Shown here: piece after piece, positions 35,470 through 47,339 of the stretch | Layout: each line of letters opens with the position of its first letter | How positions within the stretch are numbered: position 1 is the stretch's first letter | Source of the DNA: Juglans regia | Lineage: Eukaryota; Streptophyta; Magnoliopsida; Fagales; Juglandaceae | Direction: 5' to 3' | Length of the DNA stretch: 64,000 bases | NCBI RefSeq assembly: GCF_001411555.2 | Contig: NC_049916.1 | Coordinates: 25,686,558 to 25,750,557 of the forward strand | The notes under the pieces: model-generated | What the model was told of the DNA's origin: nothing | What the model saw: only the letters and a program-made list of their open reading frames with translations | The model's database searches: none | Program-made: the position numbers and the translations under genes

Positions 35470-35966
35470 TACTAGAAGGTAACATTGTTAATTCAAACAA
35501 CATGGACATATTGTTTGTAGTGTCTTTTTATAGATATGGTGTGACATTGCATAAATAACCTTAGACCCGTTTGAGAATTAGTGTACATTTATGTGTCCAC
35601 TAATTCCTGAATTGTCCAGTGTGGACAGTTTGGGATTATATTATCTGTATTACACATTTTTGTTACTCCTACTTTCCACATTTATTATGAAGTTTTGGTG
35701 TCTTCCTCTATTGTTCCTCGAGTATACTGTTCGAAGGGTCACAATCCCTCTATTTGAACATTTATACTTGGAGAACTATGGGGAGGTGCTGCCGAAATTT
35801 CTACTAATGTGAAAAGTAGTAGAGTGACGAGATTTGTGCAATATGAAGAATATAATCTCGAATGGCATAGGACCAACTACCTTATCAAAAAAGCAATGAG
35901 AATTGGAGCATGACATGCATGTGAATTTTCAATGTACGTGTTATTAATAGATAGATGTTTTTAGAA

Positions 35967-36652
35967 ATGGACAAAAATTGGATGCGTCTAGGCGATAGAC
36001 TTGGAAAGGATTATGTACCATATACGCGTGGCGTAAGAAGATGATCCGTTCGTGGGTCTGTAACATATGTCTTTAAATGTGATTGGTGGGATCTAAGCGG
36101 TGGTCGGGTTCAATACATAGGAATAATCACTTTACGAGTGTCAATACTGCATCTAAATGGTACGAAGATGATCCGTTCGTATTGGCTTGTCAAGCTACTC
36201 AAGTCTATTACTTGATTGATCCAATGAAAAGTGCTGATGAAGATAGTGGAGAGATAACTTGGCGAGTCGTACAGAAATTTATCCCTCGAAATATAAATGA
36301 AGCAGGAACGAGTGCAGATTACGAGAATAGTGGAGATGAAGATGACACTCCTATTGTAGAGGCATATCAGGAAGATGGAGAGGGTATTAACTTGTTTGTT
36401 GACCTCGGTGCACTCGAGTTTCTCCCCTTGTGTAGAGATGATGTCCCACCCGTCCATCTCGACTCGTCTGTATTAAATGATCATTCAATTCAAGTAAGTG
36501 AGGAGGAAGAAGAAGAAGAGTCAGAAGATGAAGACGAATCAGAATCTGGCCAGGAGGTAGATAAGGACGATGAAGAAGACGTACATGATGATGATGAAGA
36601 TGTTATTCAGGGAGATTCTGAAAAAAGCATGGAAAATACATCCAAAGAATAA
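35967..36652 (+). pseudogene. CACTA TNPD transposase relic (ends only)
   Basis: At 35967 the frame MDKNWMRLGDRLGKDYV resembles the very start of CACTA transposases (Transpos_assoc domain). It stops after about 25 codons. Directly behind it, FKCDWWDL and, after a frameshift near 36120, NNHFTSVNTASKWYEDDPFV and ACQATQVYYLIDP match the DUF4216 region near the C-terminus of the same proteins. The entire central transposase (many hundred residues with the catalytic core) is missing. The C-terminus (residues ~135-189 of the 36083-36652 frame) is a run of Glu/Asp. The gene is inactive. Confidence 0.75.
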
Positions 36653-36760
36653 AATATAAAAATACTAAATATTTTATTCATATAAGTGACTATAAAATAT
36701 CTTGAATTTTCATAATTTCTTCTAATTAATTTTCTTTGATATCATTAATTATTTTCAAGA

Positions 36761-38413
36761 ATGCCGCCAAAAAGACAACGAATAAATGTGTCTCCGCCAA
36801 GTCCAAGTCCCGAACCCATTGAAGACTCCCCACTCGAGGAATCCGTTACTGAAGATCAAGTTAACATGCAAGAGAACAACAGTCAGTCGACACCTACCAG
36901 TAAGAAAATATTGTAGTTCATAATTAATTATATAGTTAAAGATTTTGTCTCAATAACTATATAACTATAATTATACTATTTATTATCATGTAGTTGATGT
37001 ATCTGCACGTCGTGGTCGTGGCTGTATACGTGGCATCTCTCTTGAGAAAAATAGAAGGCACGGAAAACTGAAGATCACAATTCCTGATAATTCCACTAGA
37101 GGAGTGGATGATAGTGCAGCAGCGCTTTCCTCCTATATTGGCACAATAGTTCGAGCTTACGCTTCATTTTATGTGCGCTCATGGCGAGATGTTCCGAATG
37201 AGATTAAGGAGCACATTCGAAGTCGTGTGCTGGTGAGTTTACTTTGAGAGTATATTTTTTTCACCTAGATTAGTATATCATATTTTTGACCTGATTCACT
37301 TGTTAGGATGAATTCGACCTAGACTTTGGCCGAAACGAGGATTTGAGAACCGTGAATAAGTTGAAAGCTACACTATTCCGACGTCACAAGGGACGATGTC
37401 ATGACCACTTCAAGAAGTTTGAGACGTTGGAAGAGGCTGTGCAGTCTCCTTTCCAGCAGATGAAGTTAGATGATTGGAGAAAGTGTTGTGATCTTTTCGT
37501 ATCTCCAGATTATCGGGTATTTTACATTTATATCTTTTAATTATTTACATTCATATTCGTTCTATATATTATATGTATACATATTACAATTAACATTCTT
37601 AATATATTTTGTAGCACTTGAGTTCTACAAATACACAGAATAGATCCGCTCGGACTGTCCACCATCGTGCCAGTTCAAGGTCATTCCACCATCTTGCTGA
37701 AAAAATAGTAATTAAAAAATTATAGAATTCATTTATTTTTTTATATTCTTTTATTTGAGTACTAACATTATCTTTTTAAAATTGCTAATGTCGCTTTGTT
37801 AGAAACGTGATGATCCTGAAAACTTTTCCCTCATTCATGTCTATGTTGCTGCTCACACTAATGAGCATAGTGAGTGGATGGATCCTGTTATTGCGGATAA
37901 TTATGTAAGTAGTGTTAATTTTGTTAAATAAATTATGTAACATTTGAATAATTTATTTTTTATTTCTATTTCTTTTAATACGTTACTTATTTACGATCAT
38001 TACCTTTCAAATTGCCGGAAAAAATGATGAAGATGCAGTTAACTTCTGGGGAATCCTCTCCTAGTGACATAGACATATTCACGCAAGTGCTCGGGCCGCA
38101 ATCTAGTATGGCAAGAGGTTTGGAACGATCTATCAAGCATAGATGTTCATCCTTCTCAACCTCATCGATTTCATAAATTAATAATCTTACCAAAGATTTA
38201 GAAGCTGCACGGCGTGAGAATGAGTATATGAGGTCGAGACAGCAAGAGTTAGAGTCTCTCTTAGAACGACAGTCTCATTTAGAGACTCGTTTGCACGACC
38301 AACAGAGAAACTAGGAGGAAAGAATACGCAGTGAAATCAAAGAGCAAGTGCAACGGGAGATGATGGAGCAAATTGAGCGTGTTATGTCATTGCAACAGAA
38401 TCGCGGTGGGTGA
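36761..38413 (+). pseudogene. TNPA-like (Transposase_24) gene with two late stops
   Basis: Exons can be joined in frame: 36761-36899, 36994-37232, 37307-37516, 37615-37707, 37803-37904, then a last exon to 38413, each with GT..AG borders. The product starts MPPKRQRINVSPP, is Pro/Ser/Glu-rich, then has RRGRGCIRG, SWRDVPNEIKEHI, FDLDFG and the DDWRKCCDLF region, typical of the plant Ptta/En/Spm transposase family (PF03004). The C-terminal part (from about 38177) is a predicted coiled coil, for example LTKDLEAARRENEYMRSRQQ. In the last exon TAA at 38174-38176 and TAG at 38312-38314 interrupt the frame; the acceptor of that exon is uncertain. The coiled coil would be lost. This type of protein binds the subterminal repeats in active elements. 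Confidence 0.75.
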
Positions 38414-38559
38414 GGAAAAAATAGGAAATAAATTTTATCAGTAGTGGTGGCAAGTTTTAATATCTCATTTTAAAATTTTATAAGGCATTGTTAGTTGTAA
38501 ATTGATGGTATGTATTATGATACAATTAGTATGTTTTTAAATTTTATGAAATTAGTATT

Positions 38560-39060
38560 TCTGATCTGTACGTTAGAATGTAAAGTAAAAAATGTTCGAA
38601 CGTTGGTTCACATTGTTTGAATATGAATACATAAATATGTATAGTAACATTCGAACGTAGGCCTCTACGTTCGAACGTACTGACCCTCAAACGAACAAAA
38701 CGTTCGAATGCGTAAACGATTAACGTTCAAACAAACCTCCAAACGTACCACTTGCATTAGAACGCTCATTCGTTTACATTCGAAATAACGTCCGAACGTT
38801 AAACCGTTAAGTTTGAACATTGGTCTGTTAACGTTCGAATGTAAATTCGAACGTTTATTAATTAAAGTTCGGACGCATAAACGTTCGAACGTAAATATGA
38901 TACGTTTGAACTATAATCAACGAACGTCAACTTCTCTCATTCGAATGCAATCGGTCTGGTTTTCGTTTGAACGTTCAATTGGACATCCGAACGATACTTT
39001 CTGTGACAGTTCTCAACCGTCACAAAAAAGGGAACGTTTGAACGTCCTACCAAACGGAAC
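38560..39060. repeat. Right palindrome-rich cluster of the CACTA element
   Basis: A dense set of TTCGAACG-type words lies within 200-700 bases of the right terminus, including ACGTTCGAACGTAC at about 38670 and 'cgttcgaacgta' near 38882. It corresponds to the clusters at 29820-30510 and 32700-33360. No gene is present. Confidence 0.75.
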
Positions 39061-39270
39061 ACTTCCAACCGTCACTAAAAATATTTTTAGTGACGGTTGA
39101 ACAGTAAACCAGCACCAATTATTTTCTGTGATGCACATTAGGTGACAGTCGTGGTAACGGTTTCAAACCGTCACCAAATATCTTTCGTGATGGTTTGGCA
39201 ATTTTTTGTGACGTTTTCTTTTGTCACAAAATACAAATTGTGTTGTGGTGTGTATATCTAGTATTCCTCG

Positions 39271-40757
39271 TTTTTTTTATTTTTTTATTTTTTTTTTTTG
39301 GCCAAAAAGGAGGGCGGCATCGCCGGCACTTTATTAAGAAAGTCCTCACTCAGGACGGAGGAAAACCTTACGCACAAGAAAATCAAAACTACACTATAAA
39401 TAAAAACAAACCCAACAAAGCAAAATCAAACCTAACAAGCTTACAAAAACCAAGTTACAATATAACATGTGGTAGATCAACCGTATCCAACCGAACCATA
39501 CCTTTCAATTTACAAGGCAAATAAACAAAATCAACAAAATATAATTGTGACCTTCCTCTCCCTGAAGAGCGAGAAAATCCGCCACATTATTCCCTTCCCG
39601 AAATTAATGTTCAATGGTGAAATGCACATCCCTCAATAAGACCAAGAGATCATTCCAATAATCTCATAAGTACCAAACCATGCACTTGTAACTAAGCAAC
39701 CAAGAAACAACCAAACTGGAATCACTCTCAATAATAATCTGATTGAAACCCAACTCTTTACACAAAGATATACCATCAATTAACGTCCACAATTTAGCCT
39801 CATTGTTCGTACCCTGCCCAAAGAAAGAGGAAAAGGCCCCTTTGAAAGTACCTCGATGATCACGAATGATGCCTCCACCACCATACCTCTCCAGGTTTCC
39901 ACGACAACTCCCTAACATTCAGTTTGACCCATCCTTTAGCTGGTTTTGCCCAATAAACAAGTCTCGGTCTAGGCTGAACACGATCAACACAAGGAACTTC
40001 AAGAGCCCGAAGAATATCCTCGTCTCTAACCGAAAGAGGCCATTGTTTCACCAGGAGAGATGAAGTCTTCCTTAGCCACATTTTAACTACCATCCAAACC
40101 TCCGACGCCGACTCTATTTTATTTTCCATCCGAGCCTTGTATCATCCCAACCAAAGACGGCAAGTGATAATGGACAGGATGATGCCAAGCAAAGTGCCCT
40201 TATGGCTTGATTTCTTTGCTAAACTAAACCACTACAGAACTGTCGCCCACCATGACATACCAGCAACATAATTAATTCCCAGTGCAATGGCAGCAATCTT
40301 CCATACTTCTGCAGTTAGACTCCCATTACGTAATACATTATTTAAATTTTCAGAATGGCCTTGAGAGCAGCAGTCACACCGAGAGGCCAATGGGATTCCT
40401 AGAGCTTGCACCTGAGAGTCAAAGGACAGCCCATTAAAACGAGCTTTCCACATACACACGGATACCTTCTTTGGGAGGAGGTGGTACCAAATCCAATCCA
40501 TGCCCAGATGCTCAATACCTTTTACACGAATTACTTCCCACGCCGAGGCCGACGTAAACACTCTAGTTCCTACCGGTTTCTAGATGGTAATATCTACTCC
40601 AGTCTTCCCAGCCACTATTTCGTGCATAGCTTCCTCTGTTTTATCAATCCTGATTAGCTCAACAAGATAATTCTCATCCCATGATCCATTGATCCAAGCA
40701 TCCTTTATTTTTATTTCAGTATGCACAACATCCCTACTGGCATATAGAGGCCCACTT
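39271..40757 (-). mobile_element. 5'-truncated LINE relic (L1-type), unit 1
   Basis: On the minus strand, broken frames carry the end of a plant LINE ORF2. 40561-40232 holds the RT zinc-binding region (WYHLLPKKVSVCMWKARFN, C-D-C-C). 40129-39860 is a linker with PAKGWVKLNV. 39918-39664 is the RNase H start (GGGGIIRDHRGTF, NNEAKLWTL, ESDSSLVVSW), and the end (REGNNVADFLALQGE in the unit-2 copy) follows. Stops and frameshifts lie between the pieces. The poly-T at 39271-39299 is the poly-A tail on the other strand. The insert is absent from the older block, where sequence matching 40758 onward starts near 2188. Confidence 0.8.
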
Positions 40758-40925
40758 GCCAACCAGCGATCAAATCGTTATGAATGTGTCAAGTAAAAAA
40801 ATCATGCGGCGCTTGCACAGCTCATGCATATATCTAGCATTACTAATTCATTTGTTCTTCCTGGGAATGTGTGAACTGTGAAGTAACCACACATTATATT
40901 GTAGCTCTGCATTCCCTTTTGATAG

Positions 40926-41572
40926 TGACGCTGGACAGAATAGCGATTATTCTGCATGCTAGTTTCAACAGATAATTCACAGGAAATAAAACAAGAGAAC
41001 AGCCCAAAAATACAGAGAAAACCGGTATCTGATGTTCAATTTAATTATCAATATTCAAGAGTGACCAAATCAACCCACAAGCTGATTATAATAGCTAAAA
41101 ATCAATTGTATTCGAATTTTACCAAAAATAACAAAATCTCAATAATCATGCCAAAATATTAAATATGTAAATACAGAAGTAATCTGCCAAAAATCTGGCC
41201 CAAATCGAGTTTAGAATCACTTCCAAAACAGTAAATGAAATATTACCATAAAAAGAAACAAATGACTAAAAATAGGAAATTGAAGGGGAAAACAGTGGAA
41301 TCTGACTTCCAAAATGATGCACAGCGAGAGTAGCTGGTGCCCACAACATGTGCGCCGAAAAGAGCTTTCTGAATTGGGGTCATATGCGCGATTCTGATAC
41401 CCGTAGTCAAAGTTATGGCCAAAATACCGAGAGGTGCCCAAAACTGCCTCAATCAAGGAAAGATCACGATTTCTTGTCCTCTTTGCGCTAATCTGCCACC
41501 TCTAGGTAATTCAGCGCAGTCAAAGTGCAGTCTGACAACTCAGCATCATCTGACTTAGATCCTCTTGCATCA
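40926..41572. mobile_element. Solo LTR, 647 bp, unit 1
   Basis: The segment begins TGACGCTGG, ends TTGCATCA (TG...CA) and is flanked by the 5-bp direct repeat GATAG (40921-40925 and 41573-41577). The matching place in the older block (about 2383-2392) lacks it. This is the footprint of an LTR retrotransposon reduced to one LTR by recombination. No coding sequence is present. Confidence 0.8.
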
Positions 41573-41579
41573 GATAGGG

Positions 41580-42520
41580 ATTTTGTATCATTTCAGCAGT
41601 TGCTCAAAGTTTTGGTCGATACTGTACCTAAAAAAATCATGAGAATTATATGCTGAATTTAAAGGAATAGTGATTGTGATACTCTATACATTGGTTGCAA
41701 AAGACTGAAAAGATGTTCAATGCATTGAATTCATCATATTTTAGTTAAACGAATTAAAACAGTAGCATTTTTTGTCGATTAAAAGTAACCCTTTAGAGAT
41801 GGGGCTTGGGACTCGGGAGTACGAGGTTATCCATACGTAAACATGATAGTAGATAGATCCTGGAGGCCTTTGACTAATCCACATATTTTCAAACTCTGAT
41901 TTAAACGTTTTGATAGAGCCGGAAAAGCACTCAGAAGGACTGCAAGCAAAGTTGAAGAAGCGATGGCTAAAAAAAAACCTCTACAAGTAAAACAACCCAA
42001 AATGCATGTGGTTGGGTTTCTCGTGGAGTACTACTCCTGGTCCGACTACTCCGGTCTCCGGAAACACGTACGCCCAAGTAATTTAGCAGAGAGGGTGATG
42101 ACAATGTTAATTTTTGTGCACATATATAAGGATATGTGGTCTCTAGGACCATGGACGTGTAACTGTTCAACCCATTCGATCTTTAACTAGTCTTCGAGCT
42201 TACAATAATTATTCTATTCGAACATATTTTTCTTTGTAATTCCATGAGAAGAATGTCGCTATATAAGAAGTAAGAATATGGAATCGATCATGTCTGGAAA
42301 GCAAAATACTCTATAATTTTCACATATATATATATATATATTTTTATATATGCGCTGCTACCCAAAAAGAACAAAAAAAAAGAGAGAGAGAGGATAGTGC
42401 ATAAATTAAATACCATCTTATTTCATTGTAATTTTAATTTTATGACGTTACAACAAAACATAGGAAATCTTAATTTATTCGAACCATGCATGCAATGGAT
42501 CATTATGGTTGTTCCAAACA
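41580..42520. other. GLP-4 3' flank, no supported gene
   Basis: Shared with 2395-3500 and 51905-52850. A short frame near 41963-42190 is open in all copies but has no recognised domain. TA repeats lie at about 42323-42350 and a GA run at about 42380-42392. Confidence 0.45.
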
Positions 42521-42525
42521 TTTCT

Positions 42526-43421
42526 CTAACTGTTGGTAAACCATAACTGCTTCTGAAGGTACTCAACCAATTTCTTGTCCACCTGGAAGGCCTTGGTGAG
42601 AACATCGAGATTGATTTTTGGGTCAGATCCGAAGACTGCATTTGCAATGTCGATGCGCCCTTCATTCTGGCTGTTAAAACCAGCAAAGGCAATTGCGTTA
42701 GTCTTTCCCACATTCAACTGGAAGTGAATGAGACCAATTGGGAATACAATGACATCTCCTGGGTATAGTATTTTGGTGAAGAGGCGGTTACCATCTTCGT
42801 TGGACGTGACAAACCCAGCGTACAGAGTACCCTGTAAGACTATGAGAAATTCAGTGCCGCGTGGGTGGGTGTGGGGAGGATTCAGACCATATGGAGCAAA
42901 GTCAAGGCGAGCCAAGGATATGCCTAGGGTGTTAAGTCCTGCTAGATTGTCCACATTCACAATAGTGATGTTCGACCCGAGAGGATTTGAAGTGTTTCTG
43001 GGAACGTTTAGTCCCGAAAAGAAGAAGTCATTAGCTGAGACAAGTTTTGGATCCTTGCAGAACTTTCCATTCACAAATACTGCAACAAGAAAAGTAGTGT
43101 ATCATCATCACAAATGGGAGAGACACTTCCCATAACAATGGGAAATAACATAAACATATGATGCAGAAATCGAAAGTACTATATAGTTACATTAATCTAT
43201 GGATTCATAACATGAGATAAACCATCCATGTTGATGCTTGAAATGATTTCTACTACAGAATGTAATGATAACAATAGTAAGGATAATGTTAACGTACAAG
43301 CAGAAGCGGGATCCTTGACCGCAACACAAAAGTCCTGTAGAGGACTAGGGTCACAGGCAGAGGCGAGAGAGCAAGCCAAAGCCAACAGGGCCACAGTGAC
43401 GATCAGGTACTTAGCTTTCAT
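42526..43421 (-). CDS. Germin-like protein, subfamily 1 type (GLP-4), intact
   Basis: Exon 1 is 43421-43298 (124 nt) and exon 2 is 43079-42526, with a 218-bp GT..AG intron; the product is about 225 residues. The signal peptide is [10 protein letters not shown] plus a Leu/Ala core ending CSLASA; the residue after it is Cys where GLP-1 has Tyr. N-glycosylation sites NTS and NIT are present. The germin box is complete (HTHPRGTE) and the last metal ligand is in GLIHFQLN. The C-terminus is KQLWFTNS, longer than in GLP-1. It should be a secreted Mn-binding cupin oligomer. Compared with GLP-5 only about five residues differ: Cys/Gly after the signal peptide, Glu/Gly in SN-D-N, Val/Ile in DVIV, Leu/Trp in HFQ-N, and Leu/Pro in KIN-D. 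Confidence 0.92.
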
Positions 43422-43520
43422 GATGATCTGCATGTTTGAGGATGTCTCTAGCACTAGCTTTTAGGTTGTGTATTCTTAATTGCTTGGGTGAGAGGTGAGA
43501 TATGTTGCCTGGAAACATGT

Positions 43521-43530
43521 CTATTTATAG
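43521..43530 (-). promoter_or_regulatory. TATA box of GLP-4
   Basis: CTATAAATAG on the minus strand, about 100 bases upstream of the start codon, identical in position to the one in GLP-5. The region up to about 43820 is shared with the GLP-1 promoter. Confidence 0.7.
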
Positions 43531-43539
43531 ACCTAGGGG

Positions 43540-45120
43540 GTGTCTGCAGTACTGAACCGGTCTATATATGCGCATGTTTTTTTCTCGGCACTGTAAGATC
43601 AACTAGACTTGGCAAGTCTATTTAATTAACATTTATAAGCTATAACTAATGCTGGCAGATATTGAAAACGCAACCAAATCGACCAATTAAATCAGTTGAT
43701 GGAATGGTTAATTCATTTGATTTAATGTTGATTTGGGCCAATCCCAAATAAACACTAATTACTTATTTATGGATATTTAAGATCGATGTTTGAAATTGAA
43801 AATATGGCTGGTCAGGAAATTACCTGCATGTAACCATTCCAATTACCTGCATATAACTAATTAACATTTAGGATCGTTTCTTTTGTGTTATAATTTTATT
43901 TTAATTACTGTGAATTCTAAAATCATATACTATTGATAAAATTCATAACTATCAATAAATTTATAATTTTTTAATGTAATATTAAATTATTAAAAAATTA
44001 AAAATAATTTGCTTTTTAGAAACTTATCTGTCAGAATCTTGAAAAAATAAAAATAAACATGAAAAATTCATGGCTGTTTAATTTCATACGCTCATCTGTT
44101 ACATTTGACGTACGCTGGCCGGGCATACTGGCTGCATGCATGCACTTGTCATGCATGATGTTCTCTACACTTCTTTTCTTCAACAATATATGGAAAAGGG
44201 AGAGGTTGTTTTCAGAAAAATTTTGGGCATTTAGATTTTTTAGAATTTGTACTTTAAAGAAATAAGAGGTCAAAAATGTACTGAAAGTGACCGGGAGATC
44301 AATGATTGAGGAAGCCGTCTCTTCTTCTTTCTTTTTTTCTCAATACATGTGATTATCATGTTCTCTACACTTCTTTTCTTCAACAATATATGGAAAAGGG
44401 AGAGGTTGTTTTCAGAAAAATTTTGGGCATTTAGATTTTTTAGAATTTGTACTTTAAAGAAATAAGAGGTCAAAAATGTACTGAAAGTGACCGGGAGATC
44501 AATGATTGAGGAAGCCGTCTCTTCTTCTTTCTTTTTTTCTCAATACATGTGATTATCATGTTCTCATGCTCTAGGATTTATACGTTATGACTTTAAAGAA
44601 AGAGATCAAAGACGTATAGTACTGAAACTGGCCGGGAGAATGATTGAGGAAGCCCTCTTTTCTTCTCCTTCTTTTTTTCTCAATAATACATGTGATTATC
44701 ATATTCTCTTCACTTCTTTTCTTCAATAATATATGGATAAGGGAGAGGTTATTTTCAGAGAAATTTTGGTCGTTTAGATCGAGCTTGGGATTTGGGGAAC
44801 TCTAACTGCAGCCCCCTAAAAGGAAATTCCAACCCCGTCACAGATTTCTTAAATCAGTTCTCACCAAACCTTTACGTGTTTGATTGGGAAACGTCAACCA
44901 TCTAGACTAGTCTACAAAACGTCACGACATGACACTTGGCATATATAGAAACGATTTGGGTCAAATTAATTACATGGACTTTATCATGAGTTTTGTGGAT
45001 TAATGCATGTCTAGCTAGCTAGATCAACGAAATCAGCTATGTAATGTTTAATAATCATACATGAAGGAATGGTTCATCCATTATATAAATAAAAAATAAA
45101 AAAAAAATAAGATCATGAAG
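43540..45120. other. GLP-4 upstream region, no gene
   Basis: 43600-43820 is shared with GLP-1 and GLP-5 promoters. 43870-44020 resembles 13300-13450 in front of the dioxygenase. The 200-bp duplication at 44158-44557 lies here. No protein is supported; the short frames around 44031-44473 are products of the duplication. Confidence 0.5.
44158..44557. repeat. Private 200-bp tandem duplication in unit 1
   Basis: The sequence from 'atgttctctacac' at 44158 to 44357 is repeated from 44358 with a period of exactly 200 bases and almost no change. Unit 2 has one copy only (54488-54690). A third diverged partial copy lies at about 44700-44780. Confidence 0.85.
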
Positions 45121-45125
45121 ATTAA

Positions 45126-45622
45126 GAGCATTGGTTTTGGATTAGCCAAATACCTTTTTATCTTTAAATTTAGCAAATATCATCTATATTTGCTCCACAT
45201 TAAATTAGTTAAATTGTTTTCATCCAAACTATAAACTACAGTAAATCCATTCTTATTTTCAAATATGAAAAAAACTATAGCAAGTTTAAAAGTATTTTTT
45301 TAGATTATTATATTATAGATATGAGATTTTTATTCATATGAGATTTTACCATTTATATACATATGAGATTATTATATTATAGATTGTTAGATTGTGAAAA
45401 TAAAAATGAATATGATTTGTTTGAGGTTATTAAAGATTATGAAAATAAAATAAAAATTAATTAAAAAATATAAATAATAAAAATAATAATATTTTATTAT
45501 TATAGAGAGAGTGACGATTAATCCAATGTAGATTTCAAGTTTTGGATGATTAGCTAAAAGTGAAAAAGCTACATATTAGTCAAAATTTAAAGAATAAGAT
45601 GGCCAATTCAATGCTAATGCTC
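45126..45622. mobile_element. PIF/Harbinger-type MITE, unit 1
   Basis: The inverted ends GAGCATTGGTTTTGGATTAG and, from the other side, GAGCATTAGCATTGAATTGG are followed on both sides by the 3-bp duplication TAA (45123-45125 and 45623-45625), as expected for Harbinger/Tourist elements. The element is 497 bp, non-coding and AT-rich. Confidence 0.72.
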
Positions 45623-45639
45623 TAAGGCGAGTGATCTTA

Positions 45640-47330
45640 CGTCGTACCTTCTATGCAAAAAGAAAATTAACGTAGACGGCGGTTCAGTGAAATTTATATG
45701 TAATTTTTTTTATCTTAAATTAATTGTATCATTAGTAATTATATATGCCATGCATTGATGTAGCATATTTTGAATTTTTTTTATTGGTTAAATATTGAAA
45801 TAATTATAAGTTATTTAAAATATATCATATTCGCGTGGTGTGACTGGAAATAATAAAATTCATAATAAAGAACAATATTTTTCTACAAAGGTAATTAAGA
45901 TATCTTCAAGTACTATATAACGAAATTAGGATTTCCTAAATACTTCTTCGTCTCCACGTTAATATTATAGTAAGTATTAGAAAAACTATATTTATAAACC
46001 GATATAAAAAAAATGTACGTTTTGATGATCATCGATCTCCACGCGTACGCTAATTTGTAAGTAGAAAGATCTGTGAACGTCATTAAACTAAGACCAAGAT
46101 TTTGGACAAACCACATTCTAGTATATATGGAGATCGAATATTCGAAGAGATGGGCTTTGCTTTCTTGTAAAGCTCAATTATATAATATTAATGTACTGTA
46201 ATATATGACGACATTATTGTAAAGGCCATATATTTGTTTATTAGTGAACTACGCTATTTCATTCCCATTAAATATTATATAATATCTCATGAAGTGGTCG
46301 ACTTTGCTTGCATGCATTTTCAATAATATAGGTGCCAACAATAGTACTGCATGATATATGGTTAAAATCAAAGAAGGGTTCACATACACATTAAAAGAAG
46401 ATCTTTAAGCGACCAAATCTTTCGATTTAGAGCATTTGCGTGTGAACTTGCATGCATCTTGCGCCCGTACGCATGCCGATGTTTTCAGATACTCTCTAAA
46501 AACAAACACCTATTTTTTATCTCATCTCATTTCATCTCTTATTATTTTATCACTATTTATCAACTATACTATTCACAGAAAAATCAGCCAGTGGAGCCTA
46601 TCATTTCTTTCTCTTGTGTTCATCTTTCGATAGCAAATAACTTTTATGAGTGGGTCCTAGTGGTAAACATTAGTGGGTCCCAATGGCAGGAAAACTCTGA
46701 AATGTTGGAAAAAAAAAAAAAGCAACACAACCCATGAAAAAGAAAACACTACAAGAAAAACAGACTTTTGCGGCGCTTAAATTTGCCGCTAATAACCCAG
46801 AAAATCGCTGCAACCATAAACAAACAATTTTATTTTATATCATCTTATCTCATCTATATTCAACATATCTCAATATTATTCACACATATCTCAAAAAATC
46901 TCATTTCATCTCTAAAAACAAACGAGGCTAGGTTTCCCTTCGTACGTTGTATCCTCATAAAAGTATTAACAATAATATTAATAAAATGCTAATAGCAATT
47001 GCAAGTGCATGCTTAAATTTCGAATCCACAAACCAAGTTTGAGATCGATGTCATTTCTGACTGTTAATAATTAATACATGCTCTTAGTTTCTTCTTAAAA
47101 AAACTAGACAATGAACGAAAAATAAAAAGATTCACTCCTGGATTTCCAACGACGTTGCTAGTTGCAAAAAGTTCAACAGTACCTTATCTTTATCTTCTTC
47201 CATGCAGAGCCAATTACTTGATGCGTTGGTCCTTTCTTCTGATCTCGTTCCCTGCAAGTTCAACGTACCGCGTACATCGATCAAAACAGCGTTAAGAGCA
47301 AATGATATTCTATTCGAAAAAGAAAAAAAA
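45640..47330. other. Non-coding part of unit 1
   Basis: 46140-46330 matches 7310-7490. 46486-46740 and 46745-46925 look like two small insertions. The second begins CACTACAAGAAAAACAGACT with 'gcggcgcttaaatttgccgc' behind it, a CACTA-family end with no partner end. No gene is supported. Confidence 0.45.
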
Positions 47331-47339
47331 AATCAGATT

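Larger units (their letters stand above)
28039..39250 (+). mobile_element. CACTA (En/Spm) transposon, 11.2 kb
   Basis: The ends are CACTATAACACAATT at 28039 and, in reverse complement, CACCACAACACAATT ending at 39250. A perfect 3-bp target duplication TGT lies outside both ends (28036-28038 and 39251-39253). Inside are a decayed TNPD relic, a TNPA-like gene, a Transposase_32-type relic on the opposite strand, and clusters of TTCGAACG palindromes toward both ends, which are expected binding sites of a TNPA-type protein. Both transposase genes are broken, so the copy can only move with help from elsewhere. Confidence 0.85.

Noticed and set aside
36110..36457. 115-residue minus-strand open frame
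   Set aside because: It is the reverse shadow of the TNPD DUF4216 relic, which has clear domain similarity on the plus strand.
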